64,000 nt of DNA from an uncultured Collinsella sp. (lineage in GTDB: Bacteria; Actinomycetota; Coriobacteriia; Coriobacteriales; Coriobacteriaceae). Location: the NCBI GenBank assembly GCA_900544865.1, contig UQXA01000002.1:62001-126000 (forward strand). The letters are read 5' to 3'. A program made the translations under genes and the position numbers. The notes under the pieces are model-generated. The model saw nothing but the letters and a program-made list of their open reading frames with translations, was not told where the DNA came from and ran no database searches. Position 1 is the first letter of the stretch, and the number at the start of each line of letters is the position of its first letter. Positions 28,578 to 36,209 of the stretch are shown here, in pieces.

Positions 28578-29561
28578 TTGAAGACTGTTCATGTTGCCGC
28601 TGGGATCATTCGCAAGGAAGGATCTGATGAGCTGCTTGCCGTGCAGCGCGGCTACGGCGACATGCAGGGACTTTGGGAGTTTCCCGGTGGCAAGCTCATG
28701 CGCGGCGAGTCGCCCGAGGACGCCGTACGCCGCGAGCTTATGGAAGAGTTGCAGGTCAAAGTCACCAATCTGCGCGATTTCTATACCGTTGAGTACGACT
28801 ACCCCGATTTTCATCTCTCCATGGAGTGCTACTACTGCTCGCTGGCTAAAGAGTCTGGCGAGCCCCAGAAGCACGACCGCCAGCTCGATATCCGCTGGAT
28901 TCCGCGCACCTCGCTTGCCACCGTTGAGTGGATGCCCGCCGACAAGGGACTCATTGATGCCCTAATTGAGTTGAAGGAAGACCGGCTCGAGGCAAGCGAC
29001 ACTGCCAACGACGCCGAGGCCACCACGACCGATGAGCCCGCTTCCAAGCCCAAGCGCACACCTAAGCGCCGTAGCAAAAAGCGCCCCAAACCAGGTCTGC
29101 TCGACGGCATCGACACCTCGGACCTTTCCGCCGACGAGCGTGAACTCGTGCGCCGTCGCGCCGCTATCAAAAAGTCCATGAAGGGCAACAAACGCGCCAA
29201 CACCAAACCCGAGCTGCTCGTTCGCCAGCGCCTACGGGCCGCGGGCCTTACGGGCTATCGCTTGGAATGGAAGGTTCCCGGCAAGCCCGACATCGCCTTC
29301 CCCGGCCGCAAGATCGCCATCTTCGTCAACGGCTGCTTTTGGCACCGCTGCCCCAAGTGCAACCCTAGCCAGCCCAAGCGCAACGTTGAGTTTTGGGAGG
29401 CAAAGTTCCGTCGCAACGTCGAACGCGACCGAGCCGCCGTGGCAGCACTCACTCAAATGGGCTGGACACCCATAACCATCTGGGAATGCGAGCTCAAAAA
29501 GGACCGCATCGACGCCACCATGGAAAAGGTCATCGAGCAGGTGCGGGCCGCAGAGCCGTAG
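28578..29561 (+). CDS. Nudix hydrolase fused to a Vsr-type mismatch endonuclease
   Basis: A 327-residue fusion. Residues 1-130 are a MutT-like Nudix hydrolase with box GGKLMRGESPEDAVRRELM (Gly38, Glu44, Arg52, Glu53, Glu56, Glu57), of the type that removes damaged nucleotides. A Lys/Arg-rich linker follows (KRTPKRRSKKRPK). Residues 195-325 match very-short-patch repair endonuclease: RANTKPELLVRQRLRAAG, catalytic Asp in GKPDIAFPGRK, NGCFWHRCPKC with zinc ligands, and WECELKKD. The start is TTG at 28578 with GAGAGAGGA six bases upstream; no ATG or GTG suits. No cytosine methyltransferase, the usual Vsr companion, is in the window. Both domains appear catalytically intact. Confidence 0.88.
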   Translation: MKTVHVAAGIIRKEGSDELLAVQRGYGDMQGLWEFPGGKLMRGESPEDAVRRELMEELQVKVTNLRDFYTVEYDYPDFHLSMECYYCSLAKESGEPQKHDRQLDIRWIPRTSLATVEWMPADKGLIDALIELKEDRLEASDTANDAEATTTDEPASKPKRTPKRRSKKRPKPGLLDGIDTSDLSADERELVRRRAAIKKSMKGNKRANTKPELLVRQRLRAAGLTGYRLEWKVPGKPDIAFPGRKIAIFVNGCFWHRCPKCNPSQPKRNVEFWEAKFRRNVERDRAAVAALTQMGWTPITIWECELKKDRIDATMEKVIEQVRAAEP

Positions 29562-29821
29562 CGCTAGGAACGAGCCGTCCACACGCCCCGCACAGGCGAG
29601 CCACATCCGCACCACAAACCTTAGAAAGTCCTTAAGCTCAAAACCTTTCAAGAGTGTTACTCGATACTTCTGACCTGCAGTTTCATCGTAAAACCAAACC
29701 AGGTTAAGCCTTTCTTTAGCGCTTCTTTGCAGCAGCCGCGGCATAATACTGCCAGCGCACGGGACCTAGCAGCACACCCCATGCGCAACCTTTTGGTGGA
29801 CATCGAGGAGGCCGCATAAGC

Positions 29822-30031
29822 ATGCATTCTTCCAATGACGCAGCACAGCAGCCATCCCTAAAACATGCAGACCTTTTCTCCTTCCCCCCGACACAGAGAA
29901 ACGGCCTCCTCGACTCCCCCACCACAAAAACCAAGCGCTCAACCGACCAGAGCCACAACTTGCGAGCATCGTTCGAAAAGCTCCAAGCATCCCTAGACAA
30001 AACCTTCCCCAACCAAGCCCGGGCATACTAA
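29822..30031 (+). CDS. possible small protein, unrecognised
   Basis: A 69-residue frame starting ATG at 29822 with GAGGAGG ten bases upstream. The C-terminal half (HNLRASFEKLQASLDKTF) could form an amphipathic helix; the rest is polar. A short upstream frame, starting ATG at 29780 and ending near 29818, overlaps the ribosome site and might be a leader. I recognise no family. It lies alone in the 711-base gap between the Nudix-Vsr gene and the aldolase; the remaining gap holds only the long hairpin at 30115-30239. It may equally be non-coding. Confidence 0.3.
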   Translation: MHSSNDAAQQPSLKHADLFSFPPTQRNGLLDSPTTKTKRSTDQSHNLRASFEKLQASLDKTFPNQARAY

Positions 30032-30114
30032 TCCCCCATCAGCAAAGAAGCCCTAACGCCCCACCCATTTCCGCCCTAACGCCACAAGGGCGACGATCTC
30101 GAGCAGGTCACCTT

Positions 30115-30239
30115 GGGAGGGACGAGGGCTTAGTTCCCCAATCTTTCCGCAGGGGGCAAAAAGCCTCGCCGCACGAAGTGTGCAGCGAGGCTTTTTGCAT
30201 GCCCGAGGACGATTGGGGAACTAAGCCCTCGTCCCTCCC
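30115..30239 (-). repeat. hairpin element, unit 3 of the GAA-loop family
   Basis: An exact 29-bp outer stem (left arm 30115-30143, right arm 30211-30239). It is followed by the internal loop TTTCCGCAG opposite CGAGGAC, a perfect 14-bp inner stem (GCAAAAAGCCTCGC), and a CGCAC-GAA-GTGTG tip. The inner part closely matches 8437-8505. It lies 34 bases past the aldolase stop on the minus strand, so it would end or protect that transcript. Confidence 0.65.
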
Positions 30240-30272
30240 CGGGATATGTAGCGAGTCGGAGTGCCCTTGCTG

Positions 30273-31130
30273 TTACTCTGCCTTGCCCACAGAGTTAAGG
30301 TTGGTCATGCGGATCTTAACCAGCTCGGTGATCTCACGCATACCCTCCTTGGCCGGCTTCTTGGGATCGAAGCAGGCAGGGTTCTCGGCCATGTAGGCCA
30401 TGAAGCCCTTGGTGTAGGCCTGACGCAGCTCGGTGGCGTAGTTAACCTTGCAGATGCCGTTCTTCACGGCCTCGGCGACCTGCTCATCGGGCACACCGGA
30501 GGTGCCGTGCAGAACCAGCGGCACGTCGACGGCGTCGCGGATGGCCTTGACCACGGACTGCTCGATGTGCGGATCGCTCGTGTACACACCATGGCTGGTG
30601 CCAACGCCAATGGCCAGCGAGGTGCAGCCGGTACGCTCGACGAACTCCTTGGCCTCGGCAGGATCGGTGTAGGGGCTCTCACCCTCAACCGCGGGACCGT
30701 CGTCCTCCTTGCCGCCAACCTTACCGAGCTCAGCCTCGACGGGCACACCCATGGCGCGGCCAGCGTCGGCGACGGACTTGGTCAGGGCGATGTTGTCCTC
30801 GAAAGACTCGTGCGAACCGTCGATCATGACGGAGGTGTAGCCAGTGCGGAAAGCCTGCATGCAGCGGTCGTAGCCATCGCCGTGATCGAGGTGCAGGGCG
30901 ACGGGCACGGAAGCGCGCTCGGCGGCAGCCTTGACCATGCCGTAGAAGTAGTCCAGACCAGCGGTCTTGATGGTGCCCGGGGTGGTCTGCATGATGACGG
31001 GGGACTTGGTCTCCTCGGCAGCGGCCAGAACGGCCATAACAAACTCGAGGTTCTCGACGTTGAAAGCGCCAACAGCGTAGTGGCCGGCCTGAGCGTCCTT
31101 GAGCATCTTTTCGGTGGTAACAAGTGCCAT
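30273..31130 (-). CDS. class II aldolase, tagatose-1,6-bisphosphate/fructose-bisphosphate type
   Basis: A 285-residue class II aldolase of the GatY/KbaY/FbaA family. Zinc ligands and active-site blocks are VALHLDHGDGYD (His80, Asp82, His83), VEAELGKVGG, GTSHGVY and LVLHGTSGV. It splits a ketohexose bisphosphate into dihydroxyacetone phosphate and glyceraldehyde-3-phosphate. The length matches GatY-type enzymes, and the nearby lacABC genes make tagatose-1,6-bisphosphate the likely substrate, replacing the class I LacD of lactic acid bacteria; glycolytic fructose bisphosphate remains possible. The ATG at 31130 follows GAGAGGAG. It is divergent from a DeoR gene and has a GATATTG/TGTTCG operator upstream. 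Confidence 0.87.
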   Translation of the reverse strand: MALVTTEKMLKDAQAGHYAVGAFNVENLEFVMAVLAAAEETKSPVIMQTTPGTIKTAGLDYFYGMVKAAAERASVPVALHLDHGDGYDRCMQAFRTGYTSVMIDGSHESFEDNIALTKSVADAGRAMGVPVEAELGKVGGKEDDGPAVEGESPYTDPAEAKEFVERTGCTSLAIGVGTSHGVYTSDPHIEQSVVKAIRDAVDVPLVLHGTSGVPDEQVAEAVKNGICKVNYATELRQAYTKGFMAYMAENPACFDPKKPAKEGMREITELVKIRMTNLNSVGKAE

Positions 31131-31464
31131 GAGCGTTTGCTCCTCTCCCTCGCCCGCATCTGGACATCGGGCGTAGTTGTTCACAAGGCGTTTTACCTTG
31201 CGTTTTGCTGCGCCCATTGTATGAAATTCAGCAGCTTTGCACGCGCGAGATATTGAGCCCATGCAGGTCAATACAGTCATTTTTGAAAAGCAAACGGAAG
31301 AAATTTGAGCCGAGTGAACATGTTCGATATTGAATTTTGGGCGTTCAGCGTCTTTCTTTTATAGAAAAGATAAGTAATCGAAAGGTGTTTTCTTACCCAA
31401 AAAGAAAATGAACGAAAATAGAGTCAACACAATTCCTGCATATTTAGCCGAGAATGGAGCAGCC
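31131..31464. promoter_or_regulatory. divergent promoter region of the aldolase and deoR genes
   Basis: A 334-base gap with a visible drop in GC. TGTTCGATATTG at 31321-31332 is the exact complement of CAATATCGAACA in the lacF promoter (45074-45085), a likely operator of the DeoR regulator encoded here. The GAACATGTTC palindrome at 31316-31325 overlaps it. Confidence 0.55.
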
Positions 31465-32268
31465 ATGACCCAAGCTACCAACCGTGCTTTTGCCGACGAA
31501 CGCCGTACCGCCATTATGGAAATGCTCGAGCATAATGCCTCGGTGCAGGTGGCAGAAATTGCCCAGACCTTTGGCGTGTCCTCCGTCACCGCCCGCGCCG
31601 ACCTGGACGCGCTCGCCGAAGCAGGCAAGCTGCGCCGCACACACGGCGGTGCCGTCTCGCTCCACAAACGCCTGACCGTCTCCACGCAGGACCGCCGCAT
31701 CAATATCAACGTCGCCGCCAAGCAGGCCATCGCGCAAAGCGCCATCGAGCTTGTTAATGACGGCGACACGCTGCTCGTCGACTCGGGCACCACGGCGCTC
31801 GAGTTTGTCCGGCTCCTCGATCAGCGCGACGGTATCACCGTCATCACCGCCGACATTACCATTGCCGATTACATCGACGAGAGCATGCCCTCGGTCGATG
31901 TCGTCATGCTGGGCGGGGCACTGCGCAAAGGGCATCGTTATCTGTACGGACCGCTCACTATGCAGGCGCTCCAAATGGTCCACGCCGATCTGGCCGTCAT
32001 GTGCCCCGGCGCCTTTGTCTCCAGCTGCGGCTTTACGACCGACTTTCCCCAGATGGCCGAGACCAAAACGGCGATGATCGCCGCGGCCCATCAAAGCGTC
32101 GCCCTCATGGACGCCAGCAAGGTTAACGGACGCGGCATGTACCGCTTTGCTGAGCTGGCCGATGTCGACACCATCGTGATGGACCGTGACCCCGATCATG
32201 CCGTCGCCACCTCAATCGCCGAGGCCACCGACAGCGCACGTCCAGCCCTCATCATCGCCACCAGCTAA
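31465..32268 (+). CDS. DeoR-family sugar-phosphate regulator, candidate LacR
   Basis: A 267-residue DeoR protein. The HTH is VQVAEIAQTFGVSSVTARAD (the usual TIRRD is TARAD here) followed by RRTHGGAV. The sugar-phosphate sensor domain contains TLLVDSGTTALEF and DITIADYI. Members bind phosphorylated sugars and repress catabolic genes; LacR responds to tagatose-6-phosphate. It is divergent from the tagatose-type aldolase. A shared operator-like motif upstream of the aldolase, lacA and lacF supports control of that pathway. The ATG at 31465 follows GGAG by six bases; an upstream ATG at 31408 lacks a site. Confidence 0.83.
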   Translation: MTQATNRAFADERRTAIMEMLEHNASVQVAEIAQTFGVSSVTARADLDALAEAGKLRRTHGGAVSLHKRLTVSTQDRRININVAAKQAIAQSAIELVNDGDTLLVDSGTTALEFVRLLDQRDGITVITADITIADYIDESMPSVDVVMLGGALRKGHRYLYGPLTMQALQMVHADLAVMCPGAFVSSCGFTTDFPQMAETKTAMIAAAHQSVALMDASKVNGRGMYRFAELADVDTIVMDRDPDHAVATSIAEATDSARPALIIATS

Positions 32269-32275
32269 AACAAAA

Positions 32276-32312
32276 ACCACCACAAAGGTGCCTGTCCCCT
32301 TTGTGGTGGTTG
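32276..32312. terminator. bidirectional hairpin terminator
   Basis: AACCACCACAAAGG pairs with CCTTTGTGGTGGTT around TGCCTGTCC. It lies between convergent genes and matches the palindrome at 20336-20371 in inverse orientation, so it is also a dispersed repeat. Confidence 0.65.
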
Positions 32313-32343
32313 TGATGGTTGAGCGTCAAAAGTGAACGTGTCG

Positions 32344-33504
32344 CTACTTGGACAGCTCGTCGGCGAGGGCCTCGATCTGGGCGCGCGAGGCGTCGTTGAG
32401 CGAACCCAGGACGGTCACTTTGTTCTGCGTCAGGGTGATGTTCTTCATGCCCTCGAGCTCCTTGGTCATAACTTTGGCAGCCGCGGGTGCCCAAGAGCCG
32501 GCCTCGACGAGCGCCACCGTACGGTTCTGGTAGGCGTGCTCGGCGAGCGTATGGATGAAGGTGCTCATGCACGGGAAGATCTCGCCCTGATAGGTGATGG
32601 AAGCGAGCACCAGGCGGTCGTAGCGGAACGCATCCTCAACGGCCTCGGCCATGTCGTCGCGAGCCAGGTCAAAGACGGAAACCTTCTGGCCGCGAGCCTC
32701 GAGCGCTGCAGCGAGCTCCTCGACGGCAGCCTTCAGATGGCCGTACACGCTCGCATAGGCAATCGTGATGCCCTTGTCCTCGGGCTGGTAGCTCGACCAG
32801 GTGTTATAGGTGTCGAGGTAATAGCCCAGGTTCTCGGTCAGTACGGGGCCGTGGAGCGGACAGATGATCTGGATATCCAGATCGGCGGCCTTCTTGAGGA
32901 CGGCCTGCACGAACTTGCCGAACTTACCGACGATGCCAAAGTAGTAGCGGCGAGCCTCACAAGCCCACCCTTCCGGATCCTCGATGTCGTTGGCGCCAAA
33001 CTTGCCAAAGCCGTCGGCACTAAAGAGCACCTTGTCGGTGGACTCGTAGGAGAAGATCACCTCGGGCCAGTGAACGTTGGGGGCGCCGATAAAGGTCAGG
33101 CTGTGGCCGCCCAGGTCGAGCACATCGCCCTCTTTGACGACCATCTTGCGCTCGGGGTAGTCGGTGCCAAAGTAGTTGACCATCATGCGAAAGGCGCCCA
33201 TGCTGGCCACAATCTGTGCCTGGGGATAGCGCTCCATAAAGGCGGCGATGCCGGCGGAGTGATCGGGCTCCATGTGATGGACGATCAGGTAGTCGGGCGT
33301 ACGGCCATCGAGCACGGCCTCGAGGTTGCCGAGCCACTCGTCGACAAAGTCAGCGTCAACCGAATCGGCGACGGCGATCTTGTCGCCCAAGATAACGTAG
33401 CTGTTGTATGCCATACCGTTCTCGGACACGTCGTACTGGCCCTCGAACAGGTCAATGTCGTGATCGTCGACGCCAATGTAGCGGATATCCTTGGTGATCT
33501 CCAT
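32344..33504 (-). CDS. flavodiiron protein (FprA-like A-type flavoprotein)
   Basis: A 386-residue two-domain protein. The N-terminal metallo-beta-lactamase-like domain has the diiron motif HHMEPDH (His77, Glu79, Asp81, His82), APNVHWPE, LFSADGFG and CPLHGPV. The C-terminal flavodoxin domain starts ITIAYASVYGHLK. Members reduce oxygen to water or nitric oxide to nitrous oxide in anaerobes, fed by rubredoxin or ferredoxin; no rubredoxin domain is fused here. The ATG at 33504 follows AGGAGG by nine bases. It would protect oxygen-sensitive enzymes such as the pyruvate formate-lyase. It appears monocistronic. Confidence 0.92.
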   Translation of the reverse strand: MEITKDIRYIGVDDHDIDLFEGQYDVSENGMAYNSYVILGDKIAVADSVDADFVDEWLGNLEAVLDGRTPDYLIVHHMEPDHSAGIAAFMERYPQAQIVASMGAFRMMVNYFGTDYPERKMVVKEGDVLDLGGHSLTFIGAPNVHWPEVIFSYESTDKVLFSADGFGKFGANDIEDPEGWACEARRYYFGIVGKFGKFVQAVLKKAADLDIQIICPLHGPVLTENLGYYLDTYNTWSSYQPEDKGITIAYASVYGHLKAAVEELAAALEARGQKVSVFDLARDDMAEAVEDAFRYDRLVLASITYQGEIFPCMSTFIHTLAEHAYQNRTVALVEAGSWAPAAAKVMTKELEGMKNITLTQNKVTVLGSLNDASRAQIEALADELSK

Positions 33505-33633
33505 CAGGCAAAGCCTCCTAGATAGACAAAAGAGCCCGTCTATCATAGCACTCGCCTTCATAGCCACGGCTATCTGTCAGCATCCTTACCGATTGTAATT
33601 GAGGCGGAATATACTGCCGTTGACCTGTGCAAA

Positions 33634-34665
33634 CTATGAGCGCGGTATCGCCGTGCTATGTCGAATAATGAGTTGGCCGGGAATACGAATGGCAACGGTT
33701 TTGCCCGCCGTACCCGCCTCGGGAACCGCATGCTCGAACACCTCGCGTCCGCGCTGATGTAGATCGAATCGCACGGTCGTGAGCTCGTTGTGTGCTACAA
33801 AATCATCGAGCGAATCATCGACGCCCACCACGCTCACGTCCTCGGGCACGCGCAGACCGCTATCGCGCAGCGCTGCAATCGCGCCATTTGCCATCTGGTC
33901 GTTTGCCGCATAAATCGCCGTCATGGTGCGATCGTGCTCGGCCAGGTACCTGCCGGCCTCGTAGCCGCTGTTGGCAGACCAGTCGCCCTCGAGCGGCTCT
34001 GCCGGCTCGATGTGTTTACGCTCGAGTGCATCCTGCCAACCGGCACGACGAAATTGCTCGTCGACCGAGAACGACGGGCCGCCAATATAGCGAATCTGCT
34101 CGTGCCCCAGCTCAAACAGGTGATCCATAAGCAATAGCGAGCAGCCGTAATGGTCGGAATCGACCGTGGTCACCCGCGGGTGCGCATACATGGTAACGAT
34201 GACCGTGCCAATGCCCGGCAGTGGATCAAACGTCTCAAAATCGGGCGCCATGCGGCTCATGCCGATGATGATGCCGTCCACCGGCAATGCGGCCATACGA
34301 CGCGTGGCCTCGGCAAGCGAGAATTCCTCGGTCTTGGACATCTCGACCAGCGTGATGGCGCAATTATGCTCGCGAGCAGCGCTGGCGATGCCGTCGATCA
34401 TTGAGAGGTTGCCAAACTTGGTGACATCGTTGATGCATAGGCCTACCGAATGGTAACGGCCGTCGCGCAGCGAGCGACCGGCATAACTCGGACGAAAGCC
34501 GAGCTCTTGCATAGCGGCCTGCACGCGCTGGCGCGTCTGCTCGTTAACGTTGGGCAAACCGTTGGCGACGCGCGAAACCGTCTGCTGCGAAACGCCAGCA
34601 GCACGGGCGACGTCGGCCATGGAGACCGGACGCGTACCTGTATCGTTGGACGGGCGCCTTGCCAC
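33634..34665 (-). CDS. galR: LacI/GalR-family regulator of galactose genes
   Basis: A 343-residue LacI-family protein: HTH SMADVARAAGVSQQTVSRVA, hinge PSYAGRSLRDG, and a ligand domain with TAIYAANDQMANGAIAAL. It begins GTG at 34665 after AAGGTG. It is divergent from galK, and the 338-base region between them has three copies of TGTTAACGTACTC, so it most likely represses itself and galK-galT, responding to galactose. The symbol is by role. It is a paralogue of the regulators at 45117 and 50083, which share the SRMAxxPVDG and EDVSVVGVDDS blocks. Confidence 0.85.
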   Translation of the reverse strand: MARRPSNDTGTRPVSMADVARAAGVSQQTVSRVANGLPNVNEQTRQRVQAAMQELGFRPSYAGRSLRDGRYHSVGLCINDVTKFGNLSMIDGIASAAREHNCAITLVEMSKTEEFSLAEATRRMAALPVDGIIIGMSRMAPDFETFDPLPGIGTVIVTMYAHPRVTTVDSDHYGCSLLLMDHLFELGHEQIRYIGGPSFSVDEQFRRAGWQDALERKHIEPAEPLEGDWSANSGYEAGRYLAEHDRTMTAIYAANDQMANGAIAALRDSGLRVPEDVSVVGVDDSLDDFVAHNELTTVRFDLHQRGREVFEHAVPEAGTAGKTVAIRIPGQLIIRHSTAIPRS

Positions 34666-35003
34666 AGGATCACCTTCACCCTTGCGAGATCTGAATAGCG
34701 TGAATGCCGGCCCGGGCAGAAATACATCCCGCGCCGAGGCCCGCTATCGTCGGACGCATGTTAACGTACTCTACTTTTTCTATCTGCATCTCTTCTGCTT
34801 TATAAGTCCATACGGCAGTACCGTTCACGGCTGTATTTCTACCGATTACCAGATTCTCAAAAAGTGACAAGCGATGTGTTATGAGTACGTTAACATAGCC
34901 CGTAACGTGCGGTATCGTGAACACTTGGTTCATGCCGCTTCAAGTTGTTAACGTACTCATAACGACGCAAAACCCACCCGTGCGCGCCAAGGAAAGGACT
35001 CCC
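34666..35003. promoter_or_regulatory. galR-galK divergent control region
   Basis: Three operator-like copies: TGTTAACGTACTC at 34759-34771, its complement GAGTACGTTAACA at 34883-34895, and TGTTAACGTACTCAT at 34946-34960. The last two flank the probable galK promoter. TACCGTTCACGG at 34819-34830 is the shared motif discussed for the lactose promoters. Confidence 0.7.
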
Positions 35004-36209
35004 ATGACCACCCCCGACGAAAAGACATTCGCCACGCTCACCAAGCTGTTCGAGGAGGAGTTTGGCCCCATCGGCGACCGCCAGGTGCTCTACGTGCACG
35101 CGCCCGGCCGTTCCGAGATCAGCGGCAACCACACCGACCACGAGGGTGGCCACGTTATCGCCGGTTCGCTCGATGTCGCTGTCGACGGCATCGCCGTGGC
35201 AACCGACTCCAACAAGGTTCGCGTCGCCGACGAGGGCTATCCTACGTTTGAGATCACGCTCGACACGCTGGATGTTCAGGAGTCCGAGAAGGGCACGTCC
35301 GCAAGCCTCGTCCGCGGCATGGCCCACGAAATCGCTACTCTTGGCGTTGAGCCCCACGGCTTCGACTTCGCCTTCACCTGCTCCGTCCCCTCGGGCGGCG
35401 GCCTTTCCAGCTCTGCCGCCGTCGAGGCCGCATACGGTCGTGCCATGGAGACGCTCTGGGGCGCGCCCGCCATTGAGCCCGTCACGCTCGCGCAGATGAG
35501 CCAGCGCACCGAGAACAACTATTACGGCAAGCCCTGCGGTCTGATGGACCAGGCCGCCGTATGTCTGGGCGGCCTTGCCTACATGGACTTTGAGGACCAG
35601 GCTCAGCCTAAAACCCAGAAGCTCGAGCTCAACTTTGAGGATCACGGCTATGCGCTTGTGCTCGTTAAAGTGGGCGCCGACCACGTGGCCGCCACCGACG
35701 ACTACGCCGCCGTTCCGCGCGAGATGCAGGACGTCGCCGCCGAGTTTGGCAAGGCACGCCTGTGCGAGGTAAACGTTGCCGACTTTGACGCCAAGCTCCC
35801 CGAGCTGCGCGCCAAGCTGGGCGACCGCGCCTGCCTGCGCGCCGTTCACTACTGGTACGAGAACGGCCTGGTCGACAAGCGCTGGGCAGCTCTGAACGCC
35901 GGCGACATCGACCAGTTCCTGGTCCTGACGCGCGAGTCCGGCGCCAGCTCTGCCATGTACCTGCAGAATGTTGTTGCCAAGCTGGGTTCCGAGCAGCCTT
36001 CCATGTATGCCCTGGCGCTGGCCGAGCACGTGCTCGACGGCCGCGGCGCCGTCCGTATCCACGGTGGCGGCTTTGGTGGCACCATCCAGGCCTTCGTGCC
36101 GCTCGACCTGGTCGACACCTTCATTGCCAAGATGAACGGCTGGCTGGGCGAGGGCTCTGCCCGTCACTACGCCATCTCTGACAAGGGGGCTTACGCGGCA
36201 TGGCTGTAA
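35004..36209 (+). CDS. galK: galactokinase
   Basis: A 401-residue GHMP kinase. The galactokinase signature GRSEISGNHTDHEGG is near residue 35, the ATP loop is VPSGGGLSSSAAVE, and the third GHMP motif is IHGGGFGGTIQAF. It phosphorylates galactose to galactose-1-phosphate, entering the Leloir pathway. The usual GRVNLIGEHTDY is GRSEISGNHTDH here, a variant seen in other Gram-positive gut bacteria. The ATG at 35004 follows AAGGAAAGGA; the upstream in-frame ATG at 34917 lies inside the operator region. Its end overlaps the galT start, indicating an operon. Confidence 0.92.
   Translation: MTTPDEKTFATLTKLFEEEFGPIGDRQVLYVHAPGRSEISGNHTDHEGGHVIAGSLDVAVDGIAVATDSNKVRVADEGYPTFEITLDTLDVQESEKGTSASLVRGMAHEIATLGVEPHGFDFAFTCSVPSGGGLSSSAAVEAAYGRAMETLWGAPAIEPVTLAQMSQRTENNYYGKPCGLMDQAAVCLGGLAYMDFEDQAQPKTQKLELNFEDHGYALVLVKVGADHVAATDDYAAVPREMQDVAAEFGKARLCEVNVADFDAKLPELRAKLGDRACLRAVHYWYENGLVDKRWAALNAGDIDQFLVLTRESGASSAMYLQNVVAKLGSEQPSMYALALAEHVLDGRGAVRIHGGGFGGTIQAFVPLDLVDTFIAKMNGWLGEGSARHYAISDKGAYAAWL

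Noticed and set aside
29232..29744. 170-residue minus-strand frame starting MPRLLQRS
   Set aside because: Mostly antisense to the Nudix-Vsr gene. The first 45 residues look natural, but there is no ribosome site or recognisable domain.
29716..30012. 98-residue minus-strand frame
   Set aside because: Unnatural Trp/Cys/Arg-rich composition, overlapping a more plausible small plus-strand frame.
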